Assembly (NCBI GenBank): GCA_042408415.1
Contig: JBHORE010000188.1
Location: forward strand, 1-53,542
Source of the DNA: Thermobaculum sp042408415
Lineage (GTDB): Bacteria; Chloroflexota; Chloroflexia; Thermobaculales; Thermobaculaceae
Direction: 5' to 3'
Length of the DNA: 53,542 bases
How positions within the stretch are numbered: position 1 is the first letter of the stretch; each line of letters opens with the position of its first letter. Made by a program: the position numbers and the translations under genes. Below are positions 42,291-50,700 of this stretch, piece after piece. Below the pieces are notes generated by a model. It did no database searches. It saw only the letters and a program-made list of their open reading frames with translations, and was not told where the DNA came from.

Positions 42291-43247
42291 GTGGGGAGGA
42301 GCGTTAGAATAGGTGTATGGACGTCCTCGCGGACGCTGGCTGTGCGTCCGCAGCGCCTTGGGCTCTGGCAGCGAGAGGTGCTCCATTGCTACATCTTCAT
42401 GGCACCAGCAGTACTCGGATTGTTGCTCTTCTCATTAGGCCCCATGGTAGCTTCTCTATTGCTGAGCTTCACGCAGTACGACGTGGTCTCCTCGCCCAGC
42501 TGGATAGGTTTAAGAAACTACCAGGATCTAATACACGACGATCTGTTCTGGCAGGCGCTGAAGGTCACGTCGATATACTCGGCAGTCAGCGTGCCGGCTA
42601 ACCTGGCGCTGGCATTGCTGCTGGCCGTGCTGCTCAACAGGCGGTTTCGAGGGGTCTACCTTTTCCGCACGGTATACTACCTTCCAACCGTCATCTCGGG
42701 CGTAGCGGTGGCAATGTTGTGGCGCTGGATGTTCAACGCAGATTACGGCATTATCAACTTGATCCTTGGCAAGCTAGGGATACAAGGACCAGAATGGCTG
42801 ACGAGCGAGAGGTGGGCACTACCAGCACTCATAATCACCAGCCTCTGGGGGGTAGGAGGCACTATGCTGATCTACCTAGCTGGTCTGCAGGGTATCCCTG
42901 TAGAGCTGTACGAGGCAGCCGAGATCGACGGCGCAGGTGCCTGGGGTAAGTTCCGCCACGTGACGCTCCCCCTAATATCCCATGTAACGTTCTTCAACCT
43001 GGTTCTTGGGGTGATAGGATCGTTGCAAGTTTTCGCGGAAGCCTACGTGCTGACTGGTGGAGGGCCAAACAATGCCACACTGTTGCTGTCCATTTACCTA
43101 TACAATAATGCCTTCCAGTATCTCAAGATGGGCTATGCCTCCGCTATAGCTTGGGTAATGTTCGTGATAGTGTTGCTACTAACACTACTGGTTTTGAGGT
43201 CCTCTACCTTATGGGTGTTCTACGAAACAGAGGAGGAGAAGGGATGA
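42291..43247 (+). CDS. ABC sugar importer permease, MalF-like (fourth importer)
   Basis: A 318-residue permease starting at GTG 42291, with AGGAGG seven bases upstream. Six helices are predicted after a charged N-terminus of about 30 residues. The EAA loop ELYEAAEIDGAGAWGKFRHVTLP is near residues 206-228. In this importer the permeases precede the binding protein, the reverse of the other three. It closely resembles the permease at 37755-38690. Confidence 0.92.
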   Translation: MGRSVRIGVWTSSRTLAVRPQRLGLWQREVLHCYIFMAPAVLGLLLFSLGPMVASLLLSFTQYDVVSSPSWIGLRNYQDLIHDDLFWQALKVTSIYSAVSVPANLALALLLAVLLNRRFRGVYLFRTVYYLPTVISGVAVAMLWRWMFNADYGIINLILGKLGIQGPEWLTSERWALPALIITSLWGVGGTMLIYLAGLQGIPVELYEAAEIDGAGAWGKFRHVTLPLISHVTFFNLVLGVIGSLQVFAEAYVLTGGGPNNATLLLSIYLYNNAFQYLKMGYASAIAWVMFVIVLLLTLLVLRSSTLWVFYETEEEKG

Positions 43248-44122
43248 ATTTGAGTGCGCGCTACCGGGAAATGCGCTGGGCTTGGGTAACTCACCGCGAG
43301 GTGGTGCTGACTACTGTATCCATATTGGTGCTGGCACTAGGGGCAGTGGTCATCCTGATACCATTCTTCTGGATGTTGTCCACGGCACTCAAGCCCGCCA
43401 ACCAGACCTACATATTCCCCCCAGTATGGATACCAAGCCCCCCGCAATTCCAGAATTTTCGCGAGGTGCTGGACTTGGTCCCCTTCCTTGCCTATGCTTG
43501 TAATACTTTTATCATCGTCTTCTCTGTAATGGCTGGCACGATCTTATCCTGCTCCTTTAGTGCTTACGGTTTTGCACGTCTAAGGGCACCAGGTAGGGAT
43601 CTGATCTTCCTAGGATTATTGGCAACCATGATGCTACCATCTACCGTAACGCTGGTCCCCACTTACCTAGGTTTCAACAAGCTGGGGTGGATCAACACCT
43701 TCAAACCCCTCATTGTACCTGCGTTCTTCGGCAATGCTTATTTCATCTTCCTCCTACGTCAGTTCTATCGGACTATCCCAAGGGAACTGGAGGACGCCGC
43801 CAAGATGGATGGTGCTAGCTACTACCGCATCTGGTGGAGTATCATGCTCCCGCTCACGACACCAGCCCTAGCGACGGTGGCGCTCTTCACATTTATTTGG
43901 ACCTACAACGATTTCTTCGGTCCGCTCATCTACCTCACTGACGAGTCGAAGTGGACAATAGCCGTGGCGCTTTCCCAGTTTCAGGGTTCCCCTAGGATAG
44001 GTCCTCAGATGCATCTGTTAATGGCTGCCACGACTCTGGCGATAATCCCGCCTATAGCATTGTTCCTACTTGCCCAGCGTTACTTCGTGCGGGGCATAGT
44101 TATGACAGGACTCAAGGGCTAG
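43244..44122 (+). CDS. ABC sugar importer permease, MalG-like (fourth importer)
   Basis: A 292-residue permease. The EAA loop ELEDAAKMDGASYYRIWWSIMLP is near residues 180-202 and the end reads RGIVMTGLKG. ATG 43244 overlaps the previous stop (ATGA) and has GGAGGAG upstream; the in-frame GTG at 43151 lies inside the preceding gene and is unlikely. It is a close paralogue of the permease at 38687-39583. Confidence 0.92.
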   Translation: MNLSARYREMRWAWVTHREVVLTTVSILVLALGAVVILIPFFWMLSTALKPANQTYIFPPVWIPSPPQFQNFREVLDLVPFLAYACNTFIIVFSVMAGTILSCSFSAYGFARLRAPGRDLIFLGLLATMMLPSTVTLVPTYLGFNKLGWINTFKPLIVPAFFGNAYFIFLLRQFYRTIPRELEDAAKMDGASYYRIWWSIMLPLTTPALATVALFTFIWTYNDFFGPLIYLTDESKWTIAVALSQFQGSPRIGPQMHLLMAATTLAIIPPIALFLLAQRYFVRGIVMTGLKG

Positions 44123-44142
44123 AGTGGGAGCTTGTTGGGGAG

Positions 44143-44151
44143 GGAGGTGAT
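44143..44151 (+). promoter_or_regulatory. Strong Shine-Dalgarno motif of a tiny leader frame
   Basis: GGAGGTGAT lies eight bases before ATG 44156 and 76 bases upstream of the binding-protein start. TGTTGGGGAGG...TGAT is shared with the leader of the first importer (14752-14766). Confidence 0.35.
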
Positions 44152-44155
44152 TTAG

Positions 44156-44191
44156 ATGACTTTAGAGTTCATGCATCTCTATAGTCTATAG
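44156..44191 (+). CDS. Possible 11-residue leader peptide
   Basis: ATG 44156 to TAG 44191 encodes MTLEFMHLYSL. Its ribosome site is better than that of most full genes here, and it sits in the 101-base gap before the binding-protein gene. It could couple or attenuate translation of the abundant binding protein, or be fortuitous. There is no run of a single amino acid as in classical attenuators. Confidence 0.25.
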   Translation: MTLEFMHLYSL

Positions 44192-44223
44192 CCCCAAAAT
44201 ACAACACAGGAGGAAAAACATCT

Positions 44224-45552
44224 ATGCCAAGTAGAACCCTGAGCCGCAGGAATTTTATCAAAATGTTAGGGGCTGCTGCCGCGGTAGGCGCGATAGGAGC
44301 TTGTGGCAGTAGTGTCTCAAATAATAACTCCTCTTCTGCTCCTACCAAGTCAGCTTTGGAAGAGTTCTCTGCGTTGATGTGGCAGGTATCGCCGACGACG
44401 GATAAGAACTTCAAGCAACGTGCGCAGATGTTCAATGACGCTCACAAGGATAGTTATAGAGCTAACTTCCAACTCCTTCCCTATGATCAGTACTGGCAGA
44501 AGATTCCATTGGCCTATTCGGCTAACAAACCGTACGATGTTTACTTCTGGGATGTGCAGGCATACGGTCACTATAAGAAGGGGATGATCATCGATGTTCA
44601 ACCCTATCTGGACAAGGCAGGGTTATTCGACAAGGACAAATACCCTACCCAGCTGTTCGATGTCTGGAGGCTGGACGGTAGCCATATGTATGCTGTGCCT
44701 GAAAACATCCAGACAGTCGCATTGTACTACAATCGCAAGATGTTTGATCAGGCTGGAATAAAGTATCCAGACGAGCGCTGGACATGGGATGATTTCCTAG
44801 CAGCCGCCCACAAGCTTACTATAAGGCAGGGCAGTAAGGTCGTACAGTGGGGTGTGGATCCTGGAGTGTTACAGGTATGGTGGGGGTTACAGGTGCTGTC
44901 CTGGGATCAGGGCTCAGCGTTCTTTGACAAAATAGTGGAGCCTACGAGATTCAATCTACAGGATCCTGCCAACATCAAAGCTATGCAGTTTGTCCAGGAC
45001 CTGATATGGAAGGATAAGGTAGCACCGAACGCTGCCCAGCGCGCTAGCATCTCTCAAAACGTAGGACCTTTCCAGGCTGGTAGGACTGCAATGTTTTTTG
45101 GTGGTAGCTGGGATATGTCTCCGCTGTTGCAGGCCTCTTTTGAGTGGGGCATGGTCCCTTGGCCAACATGGCAGGGTAAGCGTGTTGTTCCATACTGGTT
45201 GGGAGGATGGGTGATATCTAAGAAGTCCAAGGTGCCAGAGGCAGCGTTCGAGTGGGCCAAATGGTCGGCCACGGACTTCCAGATGACGATGGCCAAGCAG
45301 CACGACTGGATACCGATCCTCAACTCCGCCAGACTCTCCAAGGAATCCTTAGAAGGGCAGCCGGAGGGCTATCGACTGGTGCTAGATGCTGTGACATCCT
45401 CAGAGGCTAAGCTGGGAGATGTCTACACGGCCAACAACCAACAGATAGTGTTCGAGGTTTTTGGGCCGGTGTTGGATCAGCTATGGAACAACAAGATTAC
45501 GCCTGAGCAAGCGGCCAAGACCATCGATGATAAGGCTAACAAGCTCCTGTAA
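44224..45552 (+). CDS. Sugar-binding lipoprotein of an ABC importer, Tat-exported (fourth importer)
   Basis: A 442-residue family-1 binding protein. The Tat motif LSRRNFIKM is at residues 6-14 and the lipobox AIGAC gives Cys27; the linker is short and Ser/Asn-rich. The binding domain shows VALYYNRKMFDQAGIKYP, RWTWDDFLAAAHKL and GRTAMFFGGSWDMS. AGGAGG precedes ATG 44224. It lies between the permeases and two GH36-like genes, so its ligand is probably an alpha-galactoside or a related oligosaccharide. Confidence 0.9.
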   Translation: MPSRTLSRRNFIKMLGAAAAVGAIGACGSSVSNNNSSSAPTKSALEEFSALMWQVSPTTDKNFKQRAQMFNDAHKDSYRANFQLLPYDQYWQKIPLAYSANKPYDVYFWDVQAYGHYKKGMIIDVQPYLDKAGLFDKDKYPTQLFDVWRLDGSHMYAVPENIQTVALYYNRKMFDQAGIKYPDERWTWDDFLAAAHKLTIRQGSKVVQWGVDPGVLQVWWGLQVLSWDQGSAFFDKIVEPTRFNLQDPANIKAMQFVQDLIWKDKVAPNAAQRASISQNVGPFQAGRTAMFFGGSWDMSPLLQASFEWGMVPWPTWQGKRVVPYWLGGWVISKKSKVPEAAFEWAKWSATDFQMTMAKQHDWIPILNSARLSKESLEGQPEGYRLVLDAVTSSEAKLGDVYTANNQQIVFEVFGPVLDQLWNNKITPEQAAKTIDDKANKLL

Positions 45553-45594
45553 CCTAGGGGCCAATCCACGTCATACTAACGGAGGGGTAGTGTA

Positions 45595-47718
45595 ATGATT
45601 GTGTTCGATGAGGTAACAGGCTCTCTGAAGATGGATAATGGCCTCATCTATGTCGAATGGCATATTAGTGAGCGGGGAGAAGTGATCTGTAGCAGCCTTC
45701 GGCCAAGTAATGCTGATCCTAGCCAGAGCTGGCTAGATACATCAATAAGCTCCCCCCTGTACGAGCTGGAGTACAGGGGCGGAGCCACCAGTGGACAGAA
45801 CGTGCTGGTTCCCTTGGGATGTGAGCGGTTGGTAGGGCAGATCAATACGGCTAACTTGTATGACGGCACTGATGTGGCTGCGATCAACTTCTCGCCCGCT
45901 GATGCTCCGTTGAAGGTAACTTGGTGCCTCAGATGTCATCCTAACCATGCAGTGTTACGACAGTGGTTTGAGCTGACAAATACCTCTGATTATCCAATCG
46001 TGATCGAGCGCTTACCGGTGTTTACCTACGTGCTTAGAGCACCAAGTAGACGTCTCAGGGCATACTGTGGGTTAGGTCGGGAACGGTCTCGGGAAGGCAG
46101 ATGGGCTGACTGGCATACATGGCGGTGGATTGAGCTAGGCCCTGGAGTGAAGGAGGCTGTTCACTCAGGGTATAGGAAGGAGGCCACATGGTTAGGATTG
46201 ATAACACCAGATATAGGACCGGGAATTTACTTTGGATGGGAGTCGAATGCCGAAGCCATTTGCGAGTTTGGTGATGTATACGGCGACGGCGCAGTATGGG
46301 TCGAGTGCTACCTGCGTCCCGAATATAGACTTGAACCTGGGGAAACTCTTAAAGGTCCTGCTGGCTTCGTTGGTCTCGCCGATGGAGACTTGGACGAGCT
46401 GGCTCACCGGTGCCAACGGTATGTGGAGGAGGTAATTGCCCGGCAAGTGGAAGATGAAAAGTTCCCTTACGTGGCTTTCAACAGCTGGGGGTATGGTACC
46501 GACATCGATGAGGAGTCTGTGCTCCGATGCTTAGATATCTGCCACCACTTGGGTGTAGAGTTGTTCGTGGTAGACTTCGGGTGGGAAGATCCTGATTGGT
46601 TGCCACTGAAAGATAAGTTCCCACGGGGACTGGCGCCATTGGCAGAGGCCGCGCACGCCAAGGGAATGCTATTTGGAATCCACCTTAGCTTCGGCAACGT
46701 CTCATCACTATCGAGCATGTACCAACAACACCCGGAATGGGTCAATGGTCCCGGTCAGTGGGCTTACAACAGGGAAGGAGAGGTATTTGCGGTTACACTT
46801 GGCAACCCCGCAACACGTAACTGGATGCTTGGCAAGTTGCTTGAGATCATTGATGAGAACAAAATCGACTACTTCCTAACAGACCACTACCTCTGGGGGG
46901 CATGCAATCCTCAGGTTCAACATCTACACGCAACCAACGACTACATGACGGTAGTTGAGGGTTTTGACTGGATCATGGATAGGCTACGCCAGCTGCGACC
47001 ACATGTACTTATCGAACACTGTGACAATGGTCTGAGTCTGCCTACATTTAAGATGGTGCAGCAACATGTGACGTCCATAGGCGCTGATGCTGCCGGAGCA
47101 CTCTATGAGCGCATACATACCTGGCGTATCTCGCATGTACTGCCCCCGCGCTACCTGGCTCATTATGTGTGTGACCAACCTATACCAGGTCACTATGTAG
47201 GCAAAGGGTTAGGAGATTATGAGTATCGCAGTCATCTCTTCGGCGGCCCGATGATACTGATGACTCACATCCACCTCCTACAGGAGGGTTCCTCGGAGTG
47301 GAGATCCCTCCTACGTCAAATATCCCTGTATAAGCGCATCCGGCGACGAGTAGCTCGTGGCAAGGTGCTACATCTACTAGAGCCACAACCTTTGGAGAGA
47401 GTGGGGCATGGATGGGACGGCTGGGACGCCATCGGCTCGTATGATGAGCTGACGGACTCCGCAGTCATCTTCGTATTCCGACTAGGCGGTAGTACGGCCA
47501 GTCGTGTGATACCCGTGCACGGGCTCAAGGAGGATACCATATACAAAGTATCTTATGAAGATGCCTGTGAAAGTTACCATGCCAGTGGTCGTGACCTCAT
47601 GGCCAAAGGATTGGAGCTAGAGCTTCCTCGAAGTGGGCAGGAGCCCGTGATTGACCTCAACGGCATGGTGCGTGCCTCAGAGGTGGTATATTTGGAGCCG
47701 GCTGAGAGGGGAGAATGA
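45595..47718 (+). CDS. GH36-like alpha-galactosidase-type hydrolase (first of a tandem pair)
   Basis: A 707-residue cytoplasmic protein with the GH36/melibiase plan: an N-terminal beta-supersandwich (to about 280), then a TIM barrel starting FPYVAFNSWGYGTDIDEESVLRCLD and VELFVVDFGWED. The Asp of IDYFLTDHYLWG is where the nucleophile should be, although the usual Lys-x-Asp triad is lost. The acid/base region (IEHCDNGLSLPTF, then SIGADAAG) lacks the GGGR sugar-binding motif of classical alpha-galactosidases. Substrate specificity may therefore differ from galactose. It is 42 bases after the binding-protein gene, with GGAGGGG before ATG 45595. Confidence 0.78.
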   Translation: MIVFDEVTGSLKMDNGLIYVEWHISERGEVICSSLRPSNADPSQSWLDTSISSPLYELEYRGGATSGQNVLVPLGCERLVGQINTANLYDGTDVAAINFSPADAPLKVTWCLRCHPNHAVLRQWFELTNTSDYPIVIERLPVFTYVLRAPSRRLRAYCGLGRERSREGRWADWHTWRWIELGPGVKEAVHSGYRKEATWLGLITPDIGPGIYFGWESNAEAICEFGDVYGDGAVWVECYLRPEYRLEPGETLKGPAGFVGLADGDLDELAHRCQRYVEEVIARQVEDEKFPYVAFNSWGYGTDIDEESVLRCLDICHHLGVELFVVDFGWEDPDWLPLKDKFPRGLAPLAEAAHAKGMLFGIHLSFGNVSSLSSMYQQHPEWVNGPGQWAYNREGEVFAVTLGNPATRNWMLGKLLEIIDENKIDYFLTDHYLWGACNPQVQHLHATNDYMTVVEGFDWIMDRLRQLRPHVLIEHCDNGLSLPTFKMVQQHVTSIGADAAGALYERIHTWRISHVLPPRYLAHYVCDQPIPGHYVGKGLGDYEYRSHLFGGPMILMTHIHLLQEGSSEWRSLLRQISLYKRIRRRVARGKVLHLLEPQPLERVGHGWDGWDAIGSYDELTDSAVIFVFRLGGSTASRVIPVHGLKEDTIYKVSYEDACESYHASGRDLMAKGLELELPRSGQEPVIDLNGMVRASEVVYLEPAERGE

Positions 47719-47721
47719 GCT

Positions 47722-49758
47722 ATGTCAGCTGCATGTGACTTCACACCTGGTGTGCAGCCCATGTGGAAGTTACGCAACGAGTATCTGGAAATGGAGCTGT
47801 GCGCTTGCTCCCGAGGTTTGTGCCTAATCTCGCTGCTAGATAAGTCATCGGGTACTTCTTGGTTGGAATCTGCCTACCACCCGCTGACCTATGTATCCTT
47901 TCAGCCTTCCGTCGATATGAATGGATGGACTCTCCAGGACTGGGTGTGTGAAGAGGAGGAAGGGGCAATAAGGTTGGAGGTAACTCTGACTCATGGATCG
48001 ATCGTCCTTGTGGAGTCGCTGTGGCTGTCTTTTACTATCCCGGTATTTAGGCGGTGGGTCGAGCTGCACAATACCGGTGGGCATGCACAGGAAGTACTAC
48101 AATACCACTTGCTAGATTTGTGGCTCCAGCATGACTTACGAGACTCCTCTCTCAACCTGTTCTACGTGGAAGCTTTTGCCGGACACAGATGGGACCGATG
48201 GGATCCAGGAGATGCTAGTTTTGCATTGCATAACCTAGAGTTGGCGGCGGGTGATGCCATGCGTCTGCCAGTGGGTGCATACCAGCAGTGCTGTAGCTGG
48301 ATCGCACTCAGAAGGCCAGATGGTGCGGGGCTGGTTTCTGGACTGGAGTACGATGGTCCTGCGGAATTCAGGTTGTTAGATGTAGCTAGGGTCCCAGGCG
48401 CCTCCACGTGGCGCTCATCAGTATATATGGACAGAGGTGTGAGATTGGTAGCATCCCCAGTTGAGGCGCTGCACGTCAGAGTCGCGCCTGATGGTATCTG
48501 GAGGAGTCCAGCAGCCTTCCTAGGAATATTTGATGGTGATTGGGACGCTGCAGCGCAGGTCACACATGCTCTGGTAGAGCACAAACTCTCCCCTCCTTAT
48601 CCCGACAAGAGCTTCCCATATGTGATCTTTAACACCTGGGGCTATGCTTGGGACCTCACGCCAGAGATCACCTTGCGTTGCCTCGAGGTCGCAGCCGATG
48701 TCGGCGTGGAAGTGTTCGTGGCAGACTATGGGTGGGCAAGGGGAGTGGGTGATTGGGTCTCGTTGCCAGTCAGGATGCCTCGATTAGACGAGCTAGCGGA
48801 GAAGGTGCACTCACTCGGTATGAAGTTCGGCGCGTGGATGGCCTTCGCCAACGCCTCACCGGAGAGTAATATACTCCATGAGCATCCCAATTGGACGGCG
48901 TGGCCCAATGACTGGGGAAGCTTTGGTACACGTGCGCTGTGCCTAGCAGAGCCGGAAGTAAGGCAATGGGTTACGGACCAGGTCATCAGAGTCGTGAAGA
49001 CTTATGGGCTGGATTATATCGTGCATGACTTTGAGCTGATCACACCATGTGAACACCCTGCACACTCTCACCCCCCGGATCCTGCTGGATACCATAGCGC
49101 AGAAGGCTACAGGCAGGTGCTGTGGGATCTCAGAAGAGCCTGCCCTGACCTGATAATAGAGAACTGCCAAGGAGGCGGCAGGATAATGACCTATGCCATG
49201 ACCACTATGCACGACACCTCCATCACCACGGACGGCGCTGTGTTACTTGACCCTCTGGGACGTCGAAGGGCGCTGTATGGAGCGAGCTATCCCTTCCCAC
49301 TACGTTATTGTGCCAGCTACATGCAGGAAAGCCCAAGCGACTACTCCTGCCGTTCCTGCATGATTGGTGGCCCTTGGATCCTCATGGGTCGCGCAGCTGA
49401 GTGGAATGCATTGGAGGTGGAGACGGTACGACGTAACGTTGCGCTGTATAAGCGAGTTAGGCCGCTGTTCAGGGAAGCACAAGTTTACCACCTACGATAC
49501 CCAGATGGCGTGGGATGGGATGGTTTACAGGTTCACCACCCATCTAAGGACATTGGCGCTGTGCTCCTTTTCAGGCCAAATGGATCTTCACCCGTACAAG
49601 TGAAGTTGAAAGGCCTCGATCCCGATGTTGCCTACTCCCTTGTCTCAACTGATGGGCGCATTTGGGAGGTTGGCGGGGATGAACTGATGCGGTTAGGAAT
49701 CTCCTTGGATATTCCAGAGCAGGGGAGTGAGGTGATTTTGTTGGAGGCTAAGACGTGA
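47722..49758 (+). CDS. GH36-like alpha-galactosidase-type hydrolase (second of the tandem pair)
   Basis: A 678-residue paralogue of the preceding gene, beginning three bases after its stop. The barrel opens FPYVIFNTWGYAWDLTPEIT and VEVFVADYGWARG. The nucleophile position is the Asp of LDYIVHDFE. Unlike its neighbour it keeps a good IIENCQGGGR motif, followed by SITTDGA, whose Asp is the likely acid/base. The two enzymes may split a branched oligosaccharide or act on different linkages. No signal peptide is present, so it works on imported sugar. Confidence 0.8.
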   Translation: MSAACDFTPGVQPMWKLRNEYLEMELCACSRGLCLISLLDKSSGTSWLESAYHPLTYVSFQPSVDMNGWTLQDWVCEEEEGAIRLEVTLTHGSIVLVESLWLSFTIPVFRRWVELHNTGGHAQEVLQYHLLDLWLQHDLRDSSLNLFYVEAFAGHRWDRWDPGDASFALHNLELAAGDAMRLPVGAYQQCCSWIALRRPDGAGLVSGLEYDGPAEFRLLDVARVPGASTWRSSVYMDRGVRLVASPVEALHVRVAPDGIWRSPAAFLGIFDGDWDAAAQVTHALVEHKLSPPYPDKSFPYVIFNTWGYAWDLTPEITLRCLEVAADVGVEVFVADYGWARGVGDWVSLPVRMPRLDELAEKVHSLGMKFGAWMAFANASPESNILHEHPNWTAWPNDWGSFGTRALCLAEPEVRQWVTDQVIRVVKTYGLDYIVHDFELITPCEHPAHSHPPDPAGYHSAEGYRQVLWDLRRACPDLIIENCQGGGRIMTYAMTTMHDTSITTDGAVLLDPLGRRRALYGASYPFPLRYCASYMQESPSDYSCRSCMIGGPWILMGRAAEWNALEVETVRRNVALYKRVRPLFREAQVYHLRYPDGVGWDGLQVHHPSKDIGAVLLFRPNGSSPVQVKLKGLDPDVAYSLVSTDGRIWEVGGDELMRLGISLDIPEQGSEVILLEAKT

Positions 49759-49893
49759 GTCTTTTCTATAGCCGCTGTCGGTGCTCAGGATGACTCTGTG
49801 TAAACACTGAATGGGTAGTCGAGTGCCTTGATAAGCATGCTGATGGCCGATCGTACAATTGGAGTGGTAATCCCTTTGTAAGGAGGATGCAAA

Positions 49894-50664
49894 GTGCGTC
49901 TTGAGGGCAAGGTCGCTATTGTTACTGGAGCTGGCCGTGGCATTGGGCGTGCCATAGCTGAGCTATTCGCGCGCGAGGGCTGCGCTGTTACCTTGGCAGC
50001 GCGAACGGAAAAGGAGATCGCCGAAGCTGCTAATGATATCGTGGCAATGGGGGGCAAGGCAATGGCTGTGTGTACAGATGTGGGGAAGCAATCTGATGTC
50101 GAGAGTATGGTCTCTCGCACCTTAGAAGCCTTTGGACGGATAGACATCCTGGTGAACAACGCTGGGATATTTAGGGCAGGAGATTTCATCACTACTCCTC
50201 CAGCTGAGTGGGATGAGGTGGTGAGAGTAAACCTATATGGAGCTGTGCACTGTGCGAGAGCTGCTGCGCGGTCAATGATAGCTGCAGGTGGAGGGAGGAT
50301 TATCAACGTGTCCTCGGTTCATGCCTATAGGGCAGAGCCCCTTGCTTCGGCATACGACGTTGCCAAGGGGGGATTGGATCAGCTGACCAGGACCCTGGCA
50401 GTAGAGCTGGCACCGCATGGCATACTAGTCAACGGAATTGCCCCCGGATTTATCGATACCAGCATGTCTATAGTAGAGGGGACTAACGAGCTAGAGACTG
50501 AGACCTTTCGCTCCATTTATGTAGAGCATAGGAAGATACCGCTTGCCCGTGCTGGCCAACCAGAGGAGGTGGCTAGGGTAGCATTATTCCTGGCATCGGA
50601 TGATTCTAGCTATATGACCGGCGCAGTGATTCCTGTTGATGGTGGCCTATCGGTTACTTTCTAG
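49894..50664 (+). CDS. Short-chain dehydrogenase/reductase (sugar dehydrogenase-like)
   Basis: A 256-residue classical SDR. The nucleotide motif TGAGRGIGR is at about residues 10-18, NNAG near residue 88, and the catalytic Ser/Tyr/Lys set appears as NVSSVHAY then SAYDVAKGG. The C-terminus ends in VDGG, usual for the family. GTG 49894 has AGGAGG seven bases upstream. It lies directly before an enolase-superfamily dehydratase, so it probably oxidises a sugar to its lactone. Fucose, galactose or arabinose dehydrogenases of similar operons are the nearest functional models, but the sugar is not identifiable here. Confidence 0.85.
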   Translation: MRLEGKVAIVTGAGRGIGRAIAELFAREGCAVTLAARTEKEIAEAANDIVAMGGKAMAVCTDVGKQSDVESMVSRTLEAFGRIDILVNNAGIFRAGDFITTPPAEWDEVVRVNLYGAVHCARAAARSMIAAGGGRIINVSSVHAYRAEPLASAYDVAKGGLDQLTRTLAVELAPHGILVNGIAPGFIDTSMSIVEGTNELETETFRSIYVEHRKIPLARAGQPEEVARVALFLASDDSSYMTGAVIPVDGGLSVTF

Positions 50665-50700
50665 TCACCACGCACGGCAGGTTTACATAAGGAGGACGTT

